A stretch of 26,090 bases of DNA from Sabulitectum sp036743055 (GCA_036743055.1 DAINQE010000034.1:1-26090); one strand, 5' to 3'. Shown: positions 13,461 to 22,162, counted from the stretch's first letter. The notes: a model not told the origin generated them from the letters alone. Program-made: numbers and translations.

Positions 13461-15170
13461 ATGACAGCAATCACAACTCTTGCAGCAGTAGCGATGCTTG
13501 CCGCTTCATGGGTGAGCACCCCGGAAGACGGTACTGCCTCATCTGAGATCAGCTATGAATCTAGACACGCGGTAACCTTGGACGAGACCCTTCACCGCGG
13601 GTGGCCAGTGAGTCTGGGCTCACCCGGCGCGGGTTTTCCCTACACGCCCCTTCTTTACGACATCGATGAGGACGGTGCCTGCGAAATATTCCTAACAGGC
13701 GGACACACCTTCGGACTGTCCGGTGACGGGCAGTTCCTGCCCGGCTGGCCCGTTCAGGAAATGGCCTACATGGGCTACGCCTCCACAGGCCAGCTTCCAG
13801 GGCCCTCAGCCGGGGACATGAACGGCGACGGGGAGATCGAGATAATGTGGTCCACCAGGGACTGGTACGCAGGCAGTGCCCATCTCTGGACATTCAATGG
13901 AAGGGCCGAGAACGGCAGCGACCTTGCCGGATACCCCCTGAGCGCACCTGACCAGTCCTCCAACGCCCTCTCCATACCCTTCGTTCTGGGTGACGCCGAC
14001 GGGAACGGCACCATGGAGGCGGTAACTGCACATACGCTTGGCAATACCGGCGACTACTACCGTATCTCAGGCCTGGACTTCTCCGGGAATATCCTCTTCA
14101 CCACCGACCTGAACACCACCGAAGACATACTGAACATCTACTTCGGAGACGCAGACGGAAACGGAATGGAGGAGTTCTTCGCGGTCACCCTTTTCTCCGG
14201 TGATTTCAGGCTTCACCTCCTGAACCCCGACGGCAGCCACCAGTCAGGGTATCCGGTGTCAATCCATACCCCCGGCGGAGGAAGCCTGATGTTTGGACCT
14301 CCGGTAGTGGCGGATCTCGACGGGAACGGCGACCTGGAGATGATTCTCGGCTACAACTCCTCATCTACTTCCAGGGCCATGGCGGTGAACCACGACGGCA
14401 CTCCGGTGGCCGGCTTTCCCATCAACATTTCCTCCGGAAGCCAGCTTTTCTACCTGGGAATGGGTGACGTGACCGGTGACGGAGAACCGGAACTCATCGC
14501 GGTGGACAACGAGCTCAGCGCCGACTACAGGGTGTGGGCCATCGACATGGTCACCGGTGCACCCCTTTCAGGCTGGCCGGTTGATGTTGCAAGCTGGCCA
14601 AAGGGCTTCCCGGCGGTGGCCGACCTCGACGGCGACGGCATTCAGGACATCTCCTTCTCCACCGACGGCGGCACTGTCCACGCACTTTCAGGGGCGGGTG
14701 TGGAGCTTGAGGGATTCCCGAAGGCCATGTCAGCGGCATCCACCTCCGGCACGGCGGTGGGCGACATCGACGGCGACGGTTACTACGAACTGGTTGCTGC
14801 AACCTGGGACGGCTGGGTCTACGCCTGGGATACGGAAGGCCCCGTTGAAACCGGGAACAGGGACTGGCCCATGCGCGGAGTTGATCCGGCCAACACGGGG
14901 ATCTACAGGGGAGCAGGTCAGAGTGGAACCGGGGAGTCTCCCGTTCCGGTATCGCTTTCCATAGCGCAGAATCCGGTTTCCTCCGCAGCTGTCTTCACGG
15001 TTACAGGCGTTCAGAACGCAGGGCAGATCCAGATATTCGATACGGCTGGCAGGCTCGCCGCCAGTGTGTACTCGGTATGGAACCCCAGTGCCGACCAGCC
15101 AGGCGGTGTCTACCTGGCCAGGCTATCGGGCTCTTCTCTGCCGGCGGTGAAGTTCGTACTTGTAAGATAG
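13461..15170 (+). CDS. Secreted FG-GAP/VCBS beta-propeller protein with C-terminal sorting-type tail
   Basis: 569 residues from the ATG at 13461, preceded by GGAGGGAG; the frame stays open 41 codons upstream without a signal peptide, so I reject that start. A signal peptide (MTAITTLAAVAMLAASW) is followed by a propeller with eight calcium-type motifs: DIDEDG, DMNGDG, DADGNG twice, DLDGNG, DVTGDG, DLDGDG and DIDGDG, each followed by an acidic residue and a hydrophobic strand. From about residue 490 a tail begins SLSIAQNPVSS, continues IQIFDTAGRLAAS and GVYLARLSG, and ends KFVLVR. That pattern matches type IX secretion C-terminal domains. Probably a secreted or surface adhesin-like or structural protein. 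It converges with the Deg protease with one base between stops. Confidence 0.88.
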   Translation: MTAITTLAAVAMLAASWVSTPEDGTASSEISYESRHAVTLDETLHRGWPVSLGSPGAGFPYTPLLYDIDEDGACEIFLTGGHTFGLSGDGQFLPGWPVQEMAYMGYASTGQLPGPSAGDMNGDGEIEIMWSTRDWYAGSAHLWTFNGRAENGSDLAGYPLSAPDQSSNALSIPFVLGDADGNGTMEAVTAHTLGNTGDYYRISGLDFSGNILFTTDLNTTEDILNIYFGDADGNGMEEFFAVTLFSGDFRLHLLNPDGSHQSGYPVSIHTPGGGSLMFGPPVVADLDGNGDLEMILGYNSSSTSRAMAVNHDGTPVAGFPINISSGSQLFYLGMGDVTGDGEPELIAVDNELSADYRVWAIDMVTGAPLSGWPVDVASWPKGFPAVADLDGDGIQDISFSTDGGTVHALSGAGVELEGFPKAMSAASTSGTAVGDIDGDGYYELVAATWDGWVYAWDTEGPVETGNRDWPMRGVDPANTGIYRGAGQSGTGESPVPVSLSIAQNPVSSAAVFTVTGVQNAGQIQIFDTAGRLAASVYSVWNPSADQPGGVYLARLSGSSLPAVKFVLVR

Positions 15171-15171
15171 T

Positions 15172-16611
15172 TCAGCGGACAACCCTGTCTGACACAATGC
15201 CGTAACGGGCCATGATAACGGGGTTGGCCTCTTCGGAGGCCGCCCTGTTAAGAACGATGATGTTCCCCAGATTGGTGGTAAGCTCCAGGAACTCACCCGA
15301 CGCCCCGTCGACAAGCTCCGCGAACTGGGCAAAATCCCTTACCTGAACTCCGTTTACGGTTTCGATGATCTCGTTCTGCAGTGTCTCGTAACCGGTATTC
15401 ACCTCGGCGGGAAGCATGAAGGTGAATACCACTATCTCCTCCCTCTCCTCGGTGCGCCAGTTGTCGAACACCATGGGGTAGCTCAGGTAGTCCACAGCGT
15501 TGAGATACCAGTCCCACCCCCACGACTCGAGGTAATTCAGGGTAAGGGGCATGAAGACCGCACCGCCATAGATGAGGTACTCGGGTGGAATGTCGTAAAT
15601 TTTGCTGGCCACCACTGTCAGTTCATGCAGAGTGGCGTTCAGTTCCAGCTGCACCTCCATCGGTGCGCCGTCCCTGATGATTTCCATGGTGATGGTGTCC
15701 CCCAGCTGATGTCGGTTAACCATGTAGTCGAGACGTGTTCTGCTCCCGGAAACGAGCTCCACGGTTCCGTCTCCTGCTATCTCACTGCCGTCTATGGACA
15801 TGATCACATCCCCGATCTGCAGTACACTGTGGGCCGGAGAGTTCCAGGCCATGCTCGAGACCATTACCCCGGCCTGCTCTTCAGGAATGTCGAACCTGTC
15901 GGAAAAAGCCTGGCTCCTTATGGTCTGGTAGCTGAATCCCGCCGACGGGAAGCCGTTGTAAACGCCGTCTTCCATGTCTTCCAGGAAGTGCTCGATCACA
16001 GGCACGGGGATCACATAGCCGATTCCCTCGGCCTGGTTCATTATCTGCATGGCTACGCCTATGATCTTCCCGTTACTGATGGCTGGGCCGCCACTGTTGC
16101 CGGGGTTTATCGCGGCGTCGATCTGAACGGTGAGCAGGGAAAGCCCGCTGTGGGCGTAGCGGGAACTCTCTATTCTGGAAATGACGCCCTTGGTGGTGCT
16201 CAGGGCGTCTCCCCCCATGGGGTATCCGTAAACGGTTACCTCTTCCCGGGCTCTGGGAAGCCCGCCCAGTTCAAGCGGCTCCACACCCTGGAAGAACTCA
16301 GGGGAATCCACGGTTATCAGCGCAAGATCTGCGTCGTGGGATACCGCGACAACCCTGGCTGGGTACTTCCTGGGGTCTCCCTCCCTGCGTACCTGCATGA
16401 AGGTCTCGTTGCTTACCACATGCGCGTTGGTAAGTATCAGGTTCCCCTCAACTATGCACCCGGAACCCGATGTTTCCATCGGGGCGTCGGTGCTCCAGGG
16501 AATGTAATAGTTGTAGGAAGCGCTGTTGGTATAGATCTTGACCATGGCTTCATCAATGTTCGATGCCATGGAAAGGCCCGTAAGTGCAAGTAAGAGAAAT
16601 AGAGTTTTCAT
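15172..16611 (-). CDS. Deg/HtrA-type serine protease with PDZ domains
   Basis: 479 residues with a signal peptide (MKTLFLLLALTGLSMA), so periplasmic or exported. The trypsin-like domain (about 20-215) has an intact catalytic triad: His64 (LTNAHVV), Asp95 (HDADLALI) and Ser173 (INPGNSGGP). A first PDZ domain (about 225-320) includes SPAHSVLQIGDVIMSIDG. The C-terminal part (about 330-470), with GYETLQNEIIETVNGVQV, looks like a second, divergent PDZ domain as in plant-type Deg9/Deg10 proteins. It would degrade or chaperone misfolded envelope proteins. Nearby secreted proteins are possible clients, but there is no shared operon. Confidence 0.9.
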   Translation of the reverse strand: MKTLFLLLALTGLSMASNIDEAMVKIYTNSASYNYYIPWSTDAPMETSGSGCIVEGNLILTNAHVVSNETFMQVRREGDPRKYPARVVAVSHDADLALITVDSPEFFQGVEPLELGGLPRAREEVTVYGYPMGGDALSTTKGVISRIESSRYAHSGLSLLTVQIDAAINPGNSGGPAISNGKIIGVAMQIMNQAEGIGYVIPVPVIEHFLEDMEDGVYNGFPSAGFSYQTIRSQAFSDRFDIPEEQAGVMVSSMAWNSPAHSVLQIGDVIMSIDGSEIAGDGTVELVSGSRTRLDYMVNRHQLGDTITMEIIRDGAPMEVQLELNATLHELTVVASKIYDIPPEYLIYGGAVFMPLTLNYLESWGWDWYLNAVDYLSYPMVFDNWRTEEREEIVVFTFMLPAEVNTGYETLQNEIIETVNGVQVRDFAQFAELVDGASGEFLELTTNLGNIIVLNRAASEEANPVIMARYGIVSDRVVR

Positions 16612-16658
16612 GGGTTCCCAATCGATTTTCGGGTTGCAGCTGATCTGTCTTCGAAGGG

Positions 16659-17579
16659 TTATTCTAACGAAGTTCCGGGTTCATCGTCATTTCCGGCCTG
16701 CCTTTCCTTGATCAGGCTGTCTATCCCTGCGTAGAAGAGCAGGTTCAGCCCCAGACCGAAAACGGCGGTCATCTGGGAGGCGTAGAACAGGAACACCTGA
16801 GTAACGAAGATGTTCACCAGAACCGCGCGACGAAACCAGTGGAAGGCCGAAAGAAGGGATCCTTTCAGCATGAACAGACCAACGATTACCAGGATCCCGC
16901 TTGCTGTAACCCCTGCCATGGAGATCCCTGAAACATCCGAAAAAGGTATCCAGCCTGGGCTCAGGAGGCCGAATGCAACAGCAGGCTGGGCAAGGTTCAG
17001 GAAAATGAAGATCACCATGAGCGAGTGAATGAAACCGGGAAGGGAAAGCAACCTGTTAACAGTTCTCCAGGTATATTTTCTCAGCCGGTCATACCATGTC
17101 AGTATCCGGGAAGTGGTGTCCAGCATGTCCCCCAGATGGCTCCTGATGGCGCTGTTGACCCTCTGCTCCTCAGCGCTTAAGGGAGATCGTCTGGCAAAGC
17201 TTCTGAAGAGCAGGAACATCAGTATGAAAACAACATAGATGACCGCTATGGCCGGGCGATAGAAGTAGTCGTTGTCGCTGGTTATGAACTTTCCCAGCTC
17301 GTCTACGAAAAGCCCGAACCCTACCCCGCCGGTGAACGATGCGAACCTGCGGACCGAGGGATTCCAGTACCTGAGCACCATCACCAGCGCAGCCAGCATC
17401 AGAAGCCCTCCCCACAGCATGTGGGCTATATGGAGGTTCCCCGGGGAGATGCTGGGGTACCCCGCCGCCGCCAGAAATGCCCTGCTCACGATAATGGTAA
17501 CCACCGCGGAAACCATCAGGAGTTCCAGCATGCTTCCGGTGTCCCTGTCCCTTATCAGCGGATTCTCCCTTTTCCCCAT
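16659..17579 (-). CDS. Polytopic membrane protein of unknown function
   Basis: 306 residues with roughly seven to eight hydrophobic segments. Conserved-looking features are NLHIAHMLWGGLLMLAALVM (about 48-67), a polar loop ELGKFITSDNDYFYRP (about 108-123) and a central charged cytoplasmic stretch (about 128-175). GGAGG precedes the ATG at 17579. I recognise the HIAHMLWG plus DNDYFY pattern from uncharacterised membrane proteins in several phyla but cannot name a function. It is followed 47 bases later by the Deg protease on the same strand, so they may be cotranscribed. The basic loops lie on both sides of the polar motif. Confidence 0.72.
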   Translation of the reverse strand: MGKRENPLIRDRDTGSMLELLMVSAVVTIIVSRAFLAAAGYPSISPGNLHIAHMLWGGLLMLAALVMVLRYWNPSVRRFASFTGGVGFGLFVDELGKFITSDNDYFYRPAIAVIYVVFILMFLLFRSFARRSPLSAEEQRVNSAIRSHLGDMLDTTSRILTWYDRLRKYTWRTVNRLLSLPGFIHSLMVIFIFLNLAQPAVAFGLLSPGWIPFSDVSGISMAGVTASGILVIVGLFMLKGSLLSAFHWFRRAVLVNIFVTQVFLFYASQMTAVFGLGLNLLFYAGIDSLIKERQAGNDDEPGTSLE

Positions 17580-17653
17580 GGCACCTCCGCAGTCAATATA
17601 GAAGGTGCCGGTTTCAGAGCAACCGTGTTATCGTTATCGAAAGGAGGGCAGCC

Positions 17654-18361
17654 ATGGCAACTGCAGCGGAAATACTGGAAGAACTGAAGAGCATCTCAGA
17701 CCCTGAAAGAGCACGGAGCAGCGCCGGTTTCTTCAAGACTGGAAAGGGTGGATACGGCGAAGGAGACAGGTTCCTGGGAATCACCGTGCCCCTGAACAGA
17801 AAGCTGGTGAGGAAGTATCGGGACTCGGGGATCACGGTCTATGAAGAACTGCTGCGATCCCCTTACCACGAAGCGAGGCTTTTCGCGCTCATATCCCTCG
17901 GGGAGGCCTTCACCCGGGCCGGCGAGGACGAACGGAGGAAGATCTTCCAGCTTTACCTTGCCAGCGCATCGAGGGTGAACAACTGGGACCTTGTGGACTC
18001 CTCAGCGCCGCACATAGCAGGCCGGTGGCTTGAAAACCGCAGCAGAGAGCCGCTATACACGCTGGCGGCTTCCGATTCCCTCTGGGAGAGACGGATATCC
18101 ATTATTGCAACGCAGCACTTCATAAGGAATGATGACTATGAGGACACCCTGGCCATTTCCGACATCCTCCTGCATGACAGGGAAGACCTAATCCACAAGG
18201 CGGTGGGATGGATGCTTCGGGAAGTGGGCAACAGGAACAGAAGCTTAGAGGTGGACTTTCTGAGGACCAGGTACACGAACATGCCCAGGACGATGCTTCG
18301 CTACGCCATTGAGAAGTTCGACCCGGAAACCAGGAAGAAATACCTGAAAGGCCTTGCTTAG
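17654..18361 (+). CDS. AlkD-like DNA alkylation repair protein (HEAT-repeat DNA glycosylase)
   Basis: 235 residues, the usual length. Family motifs occur throughout: FFKTGKGGYGEGDRFLGITV (about 26-45), NNWDLVDSSAP with the catalytic-type Asp, WERRISIIATQHFI and KAVGWMLREVGNR, then MPRTMLRYAIEKF near the end. AlkD excises positively charged alkylated bases such as 3-methyladenine and 7-methylguanine using a HEAT-like solenoid without base flipping. An AAAGGAGGG ribosome binding site lies 5 bases before the ATG. Single gene, divergent from the membrane protein at 16659-17579, convergent with the flavin reductase. Intact. Confidence 0.93.
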   Translation: MATAAEILEELKSISDPERARSSAGFFKTGKGGYGEGDRFLGITVPLNRKLVRKYRDSGITVYEELLRSPYHEARLFALISLGEAFTRAGEDERRKIFQLYLASASRVNNWDLVDSSAPHIAGRWLENRSREPLYTLAASDSLWERRISIIATQHFIRNDDYEDTLAISDILLHDREDLIHKAVGWMLREVGNRNRSLEVDFLRTRYTNMPRTMLRYAIEKFDPETRKKYLKGLA

Positions 18362-18373
18362 GACACCCAAATC

Positions 18374-18943
18374 TTAAACAGGCATCTCCTTGTGCGTGTA
18401 GCCGCTTCCAAGGACCTTTCCAACCCCGTAGTACCTGTTGTCCAGCCCGTAGGTGATCGGGGCTATCTCACTGAGCCCCCGGATCTCGGGCCGCCCGCTA
18501 GTCTCCTCCACGCACTCCTCGTTTACGTAAGTCTGCACCACTTCGCCCACGAAAATCCTCCGGTGCTGTATACCGAATGACTTTACCACCCGGCATTCCA
18601 GGCAAACGGGACATTCGGAGATCATCGGAGCGGTGCCCAGTTCTCCGTAGAACACGCTGAAAAGGGCCGACTTGTCCACATCCCGACCTGAAACGATTCC
18701 GCAATGGTCAGTCACGGCGATCATGGACTCGGATGGAACGTTCACGCTGAAGGTCAGTTTCTCCTGGATACCCGCAGTGGAATGATGCTTCTCATGCAGG
18801 GACACATAAACCAGCGGGGGGTTAAGCCCCATTATGCCGCAGTCGCCCAATGTGGTGAAGTTAGCCCTTCCGTTAACCTCCGCACCTGCCAGCACAACGG
18901 GAACCGGACAGATCAGCGGAACACCTCCCAGCTTAACTTTCAT
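18374..18943 (-). CDS. Flavin reductase-like FMN-binding protein
   Basis: 189 residues from ATG 18943, which has GGAGG 10 bases upstream; the frame is open further upstream without a ribosome site. The sequence follows the flavoredoxin/flavin reductase domain: CPVPVVLAGAEVNGRANFTT (N-terminal FMN loop), then NPPLVYVSLHEKHHSTAGI and FSVNVPS, then a cysteine pair CPVCLECRVV and RRIFVGEVVQTYV. Homologues bind FMN and reduce flavins or serve in electron transfer in anaerobes. Cysteines at ECPVCLEC are unusual and could be redox-active. Convergent with the AlkD gene, 12 bases apart. Confidence 0.85.
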   Translation of the reverse strand: MKVKLGGVPLICPVPVVLAGAEVNGRANFTTLGDCGIMGLNPPLVYVSLHEKHHSTAGIQEKLTFSVNVPSESMIAVTDHCGIVSGRDVDKSALFSVFYGELGTAPMISECPVCLECRVVKSFGIQHRRIFVGEVVQTYVNEECVEETSGRPEIRGLSEIAPITYGLDNRYYGVGKVLGSGYTHKEMPV

Positions 18944-19031
18944 TGCTTTTCCTCCAGCAGAAACGCTTATTTGCGGAACACTGTGCCATTCCCAGGCAGG
19001 AAACACACAAGCTGTCAGTGGAAGATAGCCC

Positions 19032-19060
19032 TTTACAGAGAACCAATCAAATCCTATATT
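19032..19060 (+). promoter_or_regulatory. Predicted strong promoter of the lipoprotein-padR operon
   Basis: -35 TTTACA (19032-19037) and -10 TATATT (19055-19060) with a 17-base spacer; the start site should be about 19067, leaving a leader of about 38 bases. Confidence 0.65.
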
Positions 19061-19074
19061 AGTCATTCATGACT
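19061..19074 (+). promoter_or_regulatory. Inverted repeat over the transcription start, candidate PadR operator
   Basis: AGTCAT and ATGACT form a perfect 6-bp inverted repeat with a 2-base spacer, directly downstream of the -10 box. Its position is that of a repressor site, and the operon encodes a PadR-type repressor as its second gene. Binding by that protein is inference. Confidence 0.5.
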
Positions 19075-19104
19075 ATTCAGCACTAACCATACAGGAGACG
19101 AGAA

Positions 19105-20229
19105 ATGCGAACACAGCTGAAAACAATCTTTGGAACTCTCATTGCAGGCTGCCTGCTGGGGTGCGGAAGCGCCGCCGACCCTGCAGCATCCCTTCCCCTG
19201 CCCGAGGGGGAAGACACGGTCACAGGAAACGCCGGCTACTCTTTCTTCGTTGCAGACACCGTGTCGAACGACCTTCTGGCGGAGTACGGCATTGCATTCG
19301 TTGACGACATCTCGGCTTCCTCCAGCGGCTTCATTGCACTGCTGGACGGTGTCAACTCAACCGTTACGGTGATCGATCCCCAGGGCAATGCCATAACCAC
19401 CGGTGGAAGTGGAAGCGGACCCGGTGAATACCAGTGGCCAAAGGCCATAGCCGTATCCGGCAACGGTTCTCTGGCGGTGTCCGACTTCATGGGAGGATTC
19501 GTAAGGATCCTTATGCCCGGGCTGGGATCCTGGGCGGACATCGACGGATTCATAATGCAGAACCCCGGCAGGATGTTCCTTCTGGAATCGGGCGACCTTG
19601 CAGGAATGCGCATCACTTTCAGAACGGAAGACGGCGAGAGCTTCATCGGTCATCAGACCGCCCTCTGGACCCCCCCTGCTTCAGATCCAGCCATCGTCTA
19701 CAGTGAAAGCCTTCGCCCCTTCAGTCTCAATGACTTCGGATGGACGCTGACGGCTCCTTACCCCATGGCCTGCTCCGGTGCCGGAATTGTCTATACCGCA
19801 GAAGTATCCACCGAGATATACTCACTCCACTCTTATGCCCCGGATGGGACTGAACAGTGGTCCGTCAGAAGGCCTTTTGTCCGAATAGAGAAGACACAGG
19901 AAGAGATCGAGATCGAAGAGGAAATGGTGCGAAGGCTCATGCAGCAGAGCGAGCACCAGGCTGACTTCACCCCGGACCCTTACCATTTCGCCGTATCCGA
20001 ACTGGCCCTGGGCCCTGAAGGGAATCTCTGGGCGGCCAGGCCATCCGCTGAGAACACCTTCTTCGATGTTTTCGAGCCTGATTCAGGCGGCTATCTGTAC
20101 TCGGTATCCACAGACGCCCGATACCAGTTCATCAGAGTAACTCCGGCAGGTATCCTGGCCGTTCCCGAGGGCAACGAGCCTCCTCTTCTGATGCTCGACA
20201 TACAGCCTCTGACAGCTGCCAGCAACTAG
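19105..20229 (+). CDS. Beta-propeller lipoprotein (NHL/6-bladed type)
   Basis: 374 residues. Signal peptide with lipobox LLGC (Cys20). The mature part contains propeller-like strands, among them SGFIALLDGVNSTVTVIDPQ, then GSGSGPGEYQWPKAIAVSGN (the GxGPGEF-type motif of 6-bladed beta-propeller proteins common in Bacteroidetes and relatives), and a later AVSELALGPEGNLWAAR. A charged insertion, KTQEEIEIEEEMVRRLMQQ, interrupts the later blades. Probably an envelope-anchored binding or sensing protein. Its stop codon overlaps the Shine-Dalgarno sequence of the downstream padR gene, so the two are translationally coupled and presumably functionally linked. Confidence 0.8.
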   Translation: MRTQLKTIFGTLIAGCLLGCGSAADPAASLPLPEGEDTVTGNAGYSFFVADTVSNDLLAEYGIAFVDDISASSSGFIALLDGVNSTVTVIDPQGNAITTGGSGSGPGEYQWPKAIAVSGNGSLAVSDFMGGFVRILMPGLGSWADIDGFIMQNPGRMFLLESGDLAGMRITFRTEDGESFIGHQTALWTPPASDPAIVYSESLRPFSLNDFGWTLTAPYPMACSGAGIVYTAEVSTEIYSLHSYAPDGTEQWSVRRPFVRIEKTQEEIEIEEEMVRRLMQQSEHQADFTPDPYHFAVSELALGPEGNLWAARPSAENTFFDVFEPDSGGYLYSVSTDARYQFIRVTPAGILAVPEGNEPPLLMLDIQPLTAASN

Positions 20230-20238
20230 GAGAATACC

Positions 20239-20742
20239 ATGGAAAACAGGTTACTGCTTCTCGGGCTGCTGCACAGCAGCGAAATGCACGGCTACCGCAT
20301 GAACGATTTCCTCCAGAACGGCTGCATCAACACCATAGGGCTGAAGAAGGCCAATGCCTACAGGCTCCTGGAGAAAATGGAAGGAGAGGGCCTGGTATCC
20401 CATAAAACCGAGAGAGAGGGGGGCAGACCCAGCAAACGGGTTTATTCCCTCACCTCAAAGGGCGAGGAAGCCCTCCTCGAACTGCTCAGGGAAAACCTGC
20501 GCTCCTTCAGAACACCCCATTTCCCCAGTCTTACCGGTCTTAACTTCATAGGTCTTCTGCCTCCCCGGGAAGCAGCCTCGCTCCTTTCAGAGAAGCTCCA
20601 GCTTCTGAAGACCGAACTTGAAGAGGTGGAGAAGATACCTGCACAGGTAAGGAAGGCGCATCCCAGCATGGAGTATCTGCTAATGCACTATTCCCGGGAG
20701 ATCGAGTGGCTTAAGAGCTTCATTGCGGAGCTGGGAAACTGA
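20239..20742 (+). CDS. PadR-family transcriptional regulator
   Basis: 167 residues. The N-terminal winged helix matches PadR: LLLLGLLHSSEMHGYRMNDF (about 5-24), AYRLLEKMEGEGLVS and GGRPSKRVYSLTSKGEEAL. The C-terminal half is helical and coiled-coil-like (SEKLQLLKTELEEVEKI), as used for dimerisation in PadR-s2/VirR-like members. PadR proteins are usually repressors responding to small molecules or envelope stress. The gene starts 9 bases after the propeller lipoprotein, and its AGGAG overlaps that stop codon. The inverted repeat at 19061-19074 is a natural candidate for its operator. Confidence 0.9.
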   Translation: MENRLLLLGLLHSSEMHGYRMNDFLQNGCINTIGLKKANAYRLLEKMEGEGLVSHKTEREGGRPSKRVYSLTSKGEEALLELLRENLRSFRTPHFPSLTGLNFIGLLPPREAASLLSEKLQLLKTELEEVEKIPAQVRKAHPSMEYLLMHYSREIEWLKSFIAELGN

Positions 20743-20817
20743 AGCACCAGATCCTCCATTTACGGACGACTGAGGGACAAAAATCTTCCTGGAACTTCCC
20801 ATCCGGCGACAAGACGC

Positions 20818-21444
20818 TCAGCGGCTGCGGTGTCTCCAGGAGAACAGATCAAGCACCGACTGCCCGGCAAGCATGGCCATCACAGGCAGCGCCGGCAGCA
20901 GGTATCTCGTAAGGCCCTTCGAGACAGGAAGTGCCGACACAAGGGCCGCCATGGGAAGGGCAAGAAGGAACCAGGCCTCCTTCGACCTCAGCCTGAACAG
21001 CGAAACGAGAGCAAGAATAAGCATTCCCGACTGAACGATGCTCAGGACGATGAAACTTATGTTCATCCCTGCGGATCCACCGGTTCCAGGGAAGCGGGAA
21101 AGACCCGTAGACAGCCGATAAGCAGCCCTTTCCGCGACAGCACCAAAGCCCTCTCTCCTGAAATTGTCATGGGCCGTTTCCCTGAAGTTCCTGTCCGCCG
21201 TCTGGTCAATGTAGTAATGATCCCAATTATCCGTCGCCTCCACGAACTCTTCAGAATCACTCCACCATGATGAATCAGGAGCACGGCTGGCCACCCAGAG
21301 ATTGTATCCGGAGTTAGACGGCAGGAAGGTGGGAACTCCCATCTGAAGGTAATTCCGCACGCCCCATGGAAGAACCACCGCAAAGGCGAATGAAGACATT
21401 ACAAACCAATCGGTTACCCCCCCCCCACCACTTTTTATAGCCAC
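20818..21444 (-). CDS. GT39-like membrane glycosyltransferase, C-terminal part after frameshift
   Basis: This is the distal part of a membrane glycosyltransferase interrupted at the ten-base C/G run (21417-21426). The frame is real from that run onward: VTDWFVMSSFAFAVVLPWG, then RNYLQMGVPTFLPSNSGYNL and the periplasmic loop SWWSDSEEFVEATDNWDHYY, followed by four hydrophobic segments to the stop at 20818. WGVRNY resembles the WxxRNY of ArnT/PMT-like enzymes, which transfer sugars from polyprenyl phosphate to lipid or protein acceptors outside the membrane. As assembled it has no sensible start; with nine Gs instead of ten it joins the upstream half in one frame. Confidence 0.8.
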   Translation of the reverse strand: MAIKSGGGGVTDWFVMSSFAFAVVLPWGVRNYLQMGVPTFLPSNSGYNLWVASRAPDSSWWSDSEEFVEATDNWDHYYIDQTADRNFRETAHDNFRREGFGAVAERAAYRLSTGLSRFPGTGGSAGMNISFIVLSIVQSGMLILALVSLFRLRSKEAWFLLALPMAALVSALPVSKGLTRYLLPALPVMAMLAGQSVLDLFSWRHRSR

Positions 21445-22057
21445 TCAGAAAAACGAAAGAGATCGAGCTGAGGAACAGAACGGCAAGCCCGATGGATTTG
21501 GTTAGGATCAGCAGCCCGAAAAGAACCCCTGCGGTGACAAGACTTGTTTTCCTCCTTGAGTTGAAGAACCTCGCCAGGCTGTAGACGGCTGCCCACATCA
21601 GGAAGGTGAACAGCGCTTCGCTTAGAAGCTTCGTTGACAGCAGCAGCCAGGGGAAATACAGAGCCGGGAACATGATCGACCAGGGTCTGAACCTCTCACC
21701 CAGAATCATGGCAGCATTCTTGTAGAGAAACACAAGGCTCGCTGAAAGAAGAAGTATCTGCAGGATTAGAACAGGCAGAACACCGGCACCGGGAAGCCAG
21801 TAAAAAAGCACGAGCAGTATGGGATAGAACGGCTGCCGCATTCTGGTGGGCGCTTCTCCCTGGAAAGCACCAACCCCATTCAAACCTTCGGGTGCTGAGT
21901 ATTGGCCACTGCTATATAGGGAATGACTGAGTGCCAGATATTCGTTGCTGTCAAAGCCGACCGCTTCGTCGAGGAACAGTACAAGCCCCGCTACCTGAAT
22001 CAGGATTGACAGGCTGACGGCTGCAGCAAGCGGCAGTTTTCCACTGCTGAATGACAA
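21314..22057 (-). CDS. GT39-like membrane glycosyltransferase, N-terminal part before frameshift
   Basis: The proximal part of the same gene. Genuine coding runs from about 22057 to the poly-G tract at 21426; the remaining residues to 21314 are out of frame. I prefer the TTG at 22057 because AAAGGAG lies 5 bases before it; the GTG at 22072 overlaps that site. The first periplasmic loop has GFDSNEYLALSHSLYSSGQY, the acidic motif near which ArnT/PMT-type (GT39/GT83) enzymes place their catalytic Asp. Several helices follow up to FLSGYKKWW just before the tract. The repaired protein would be about 412 residues, slightly short for the family. Likely role: surface polysaccharide, lipid A or protein glycosylation. 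Confidence 0.8.
   Translation of the reverse strand: MSFSSGKLPLAAAVSLSILIQVAGLVLFLDEAVGFDSNEYLALSHSLYSSGQYSAPEGLNGVGAFQGEAPTRMRQPFYPILLVLFYWLPGAGVLPVLILQILLLSASLVFLYKNAAMILGERFRPWSIMFPALYFPWLLLSTKLLSEALFTFLMWAAVYSLARFFNSRRKTSLVTAGVLFGLLILTKSIGLAVLFLSSISFVFLSGYKKWWGGGNRLVCNVFIRLCGGSSMGRAELPSDGSSHLPAV
21417..21426 (-). repeat. Homopolymer run of ten G (coding strand) at the frameshift
   Basis: Ten consecutive Cs on the plus strand, Gs in the gene. Loss of one base restores the reading frame of the glycosyltransferase. The tract sits at a loop between membrane helices. Confidence 0.9.
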
Positions 22058-22162
22058 CTTATCTCCTTTCACAACTCAGTATGGAGCTTAACACGGTTAA
22101 GTGACATAATTCAGAATAAGCGAATGGTCAACACCATCTCTGTCATTGGATACATGAGGTTT

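Noticed and set aside
15625..16593. 322-codon plus-strand frame opposite the Deg protease
   Set aside because: Antisense to an intact protease with a full catalytic triad; no independent coding evidence.
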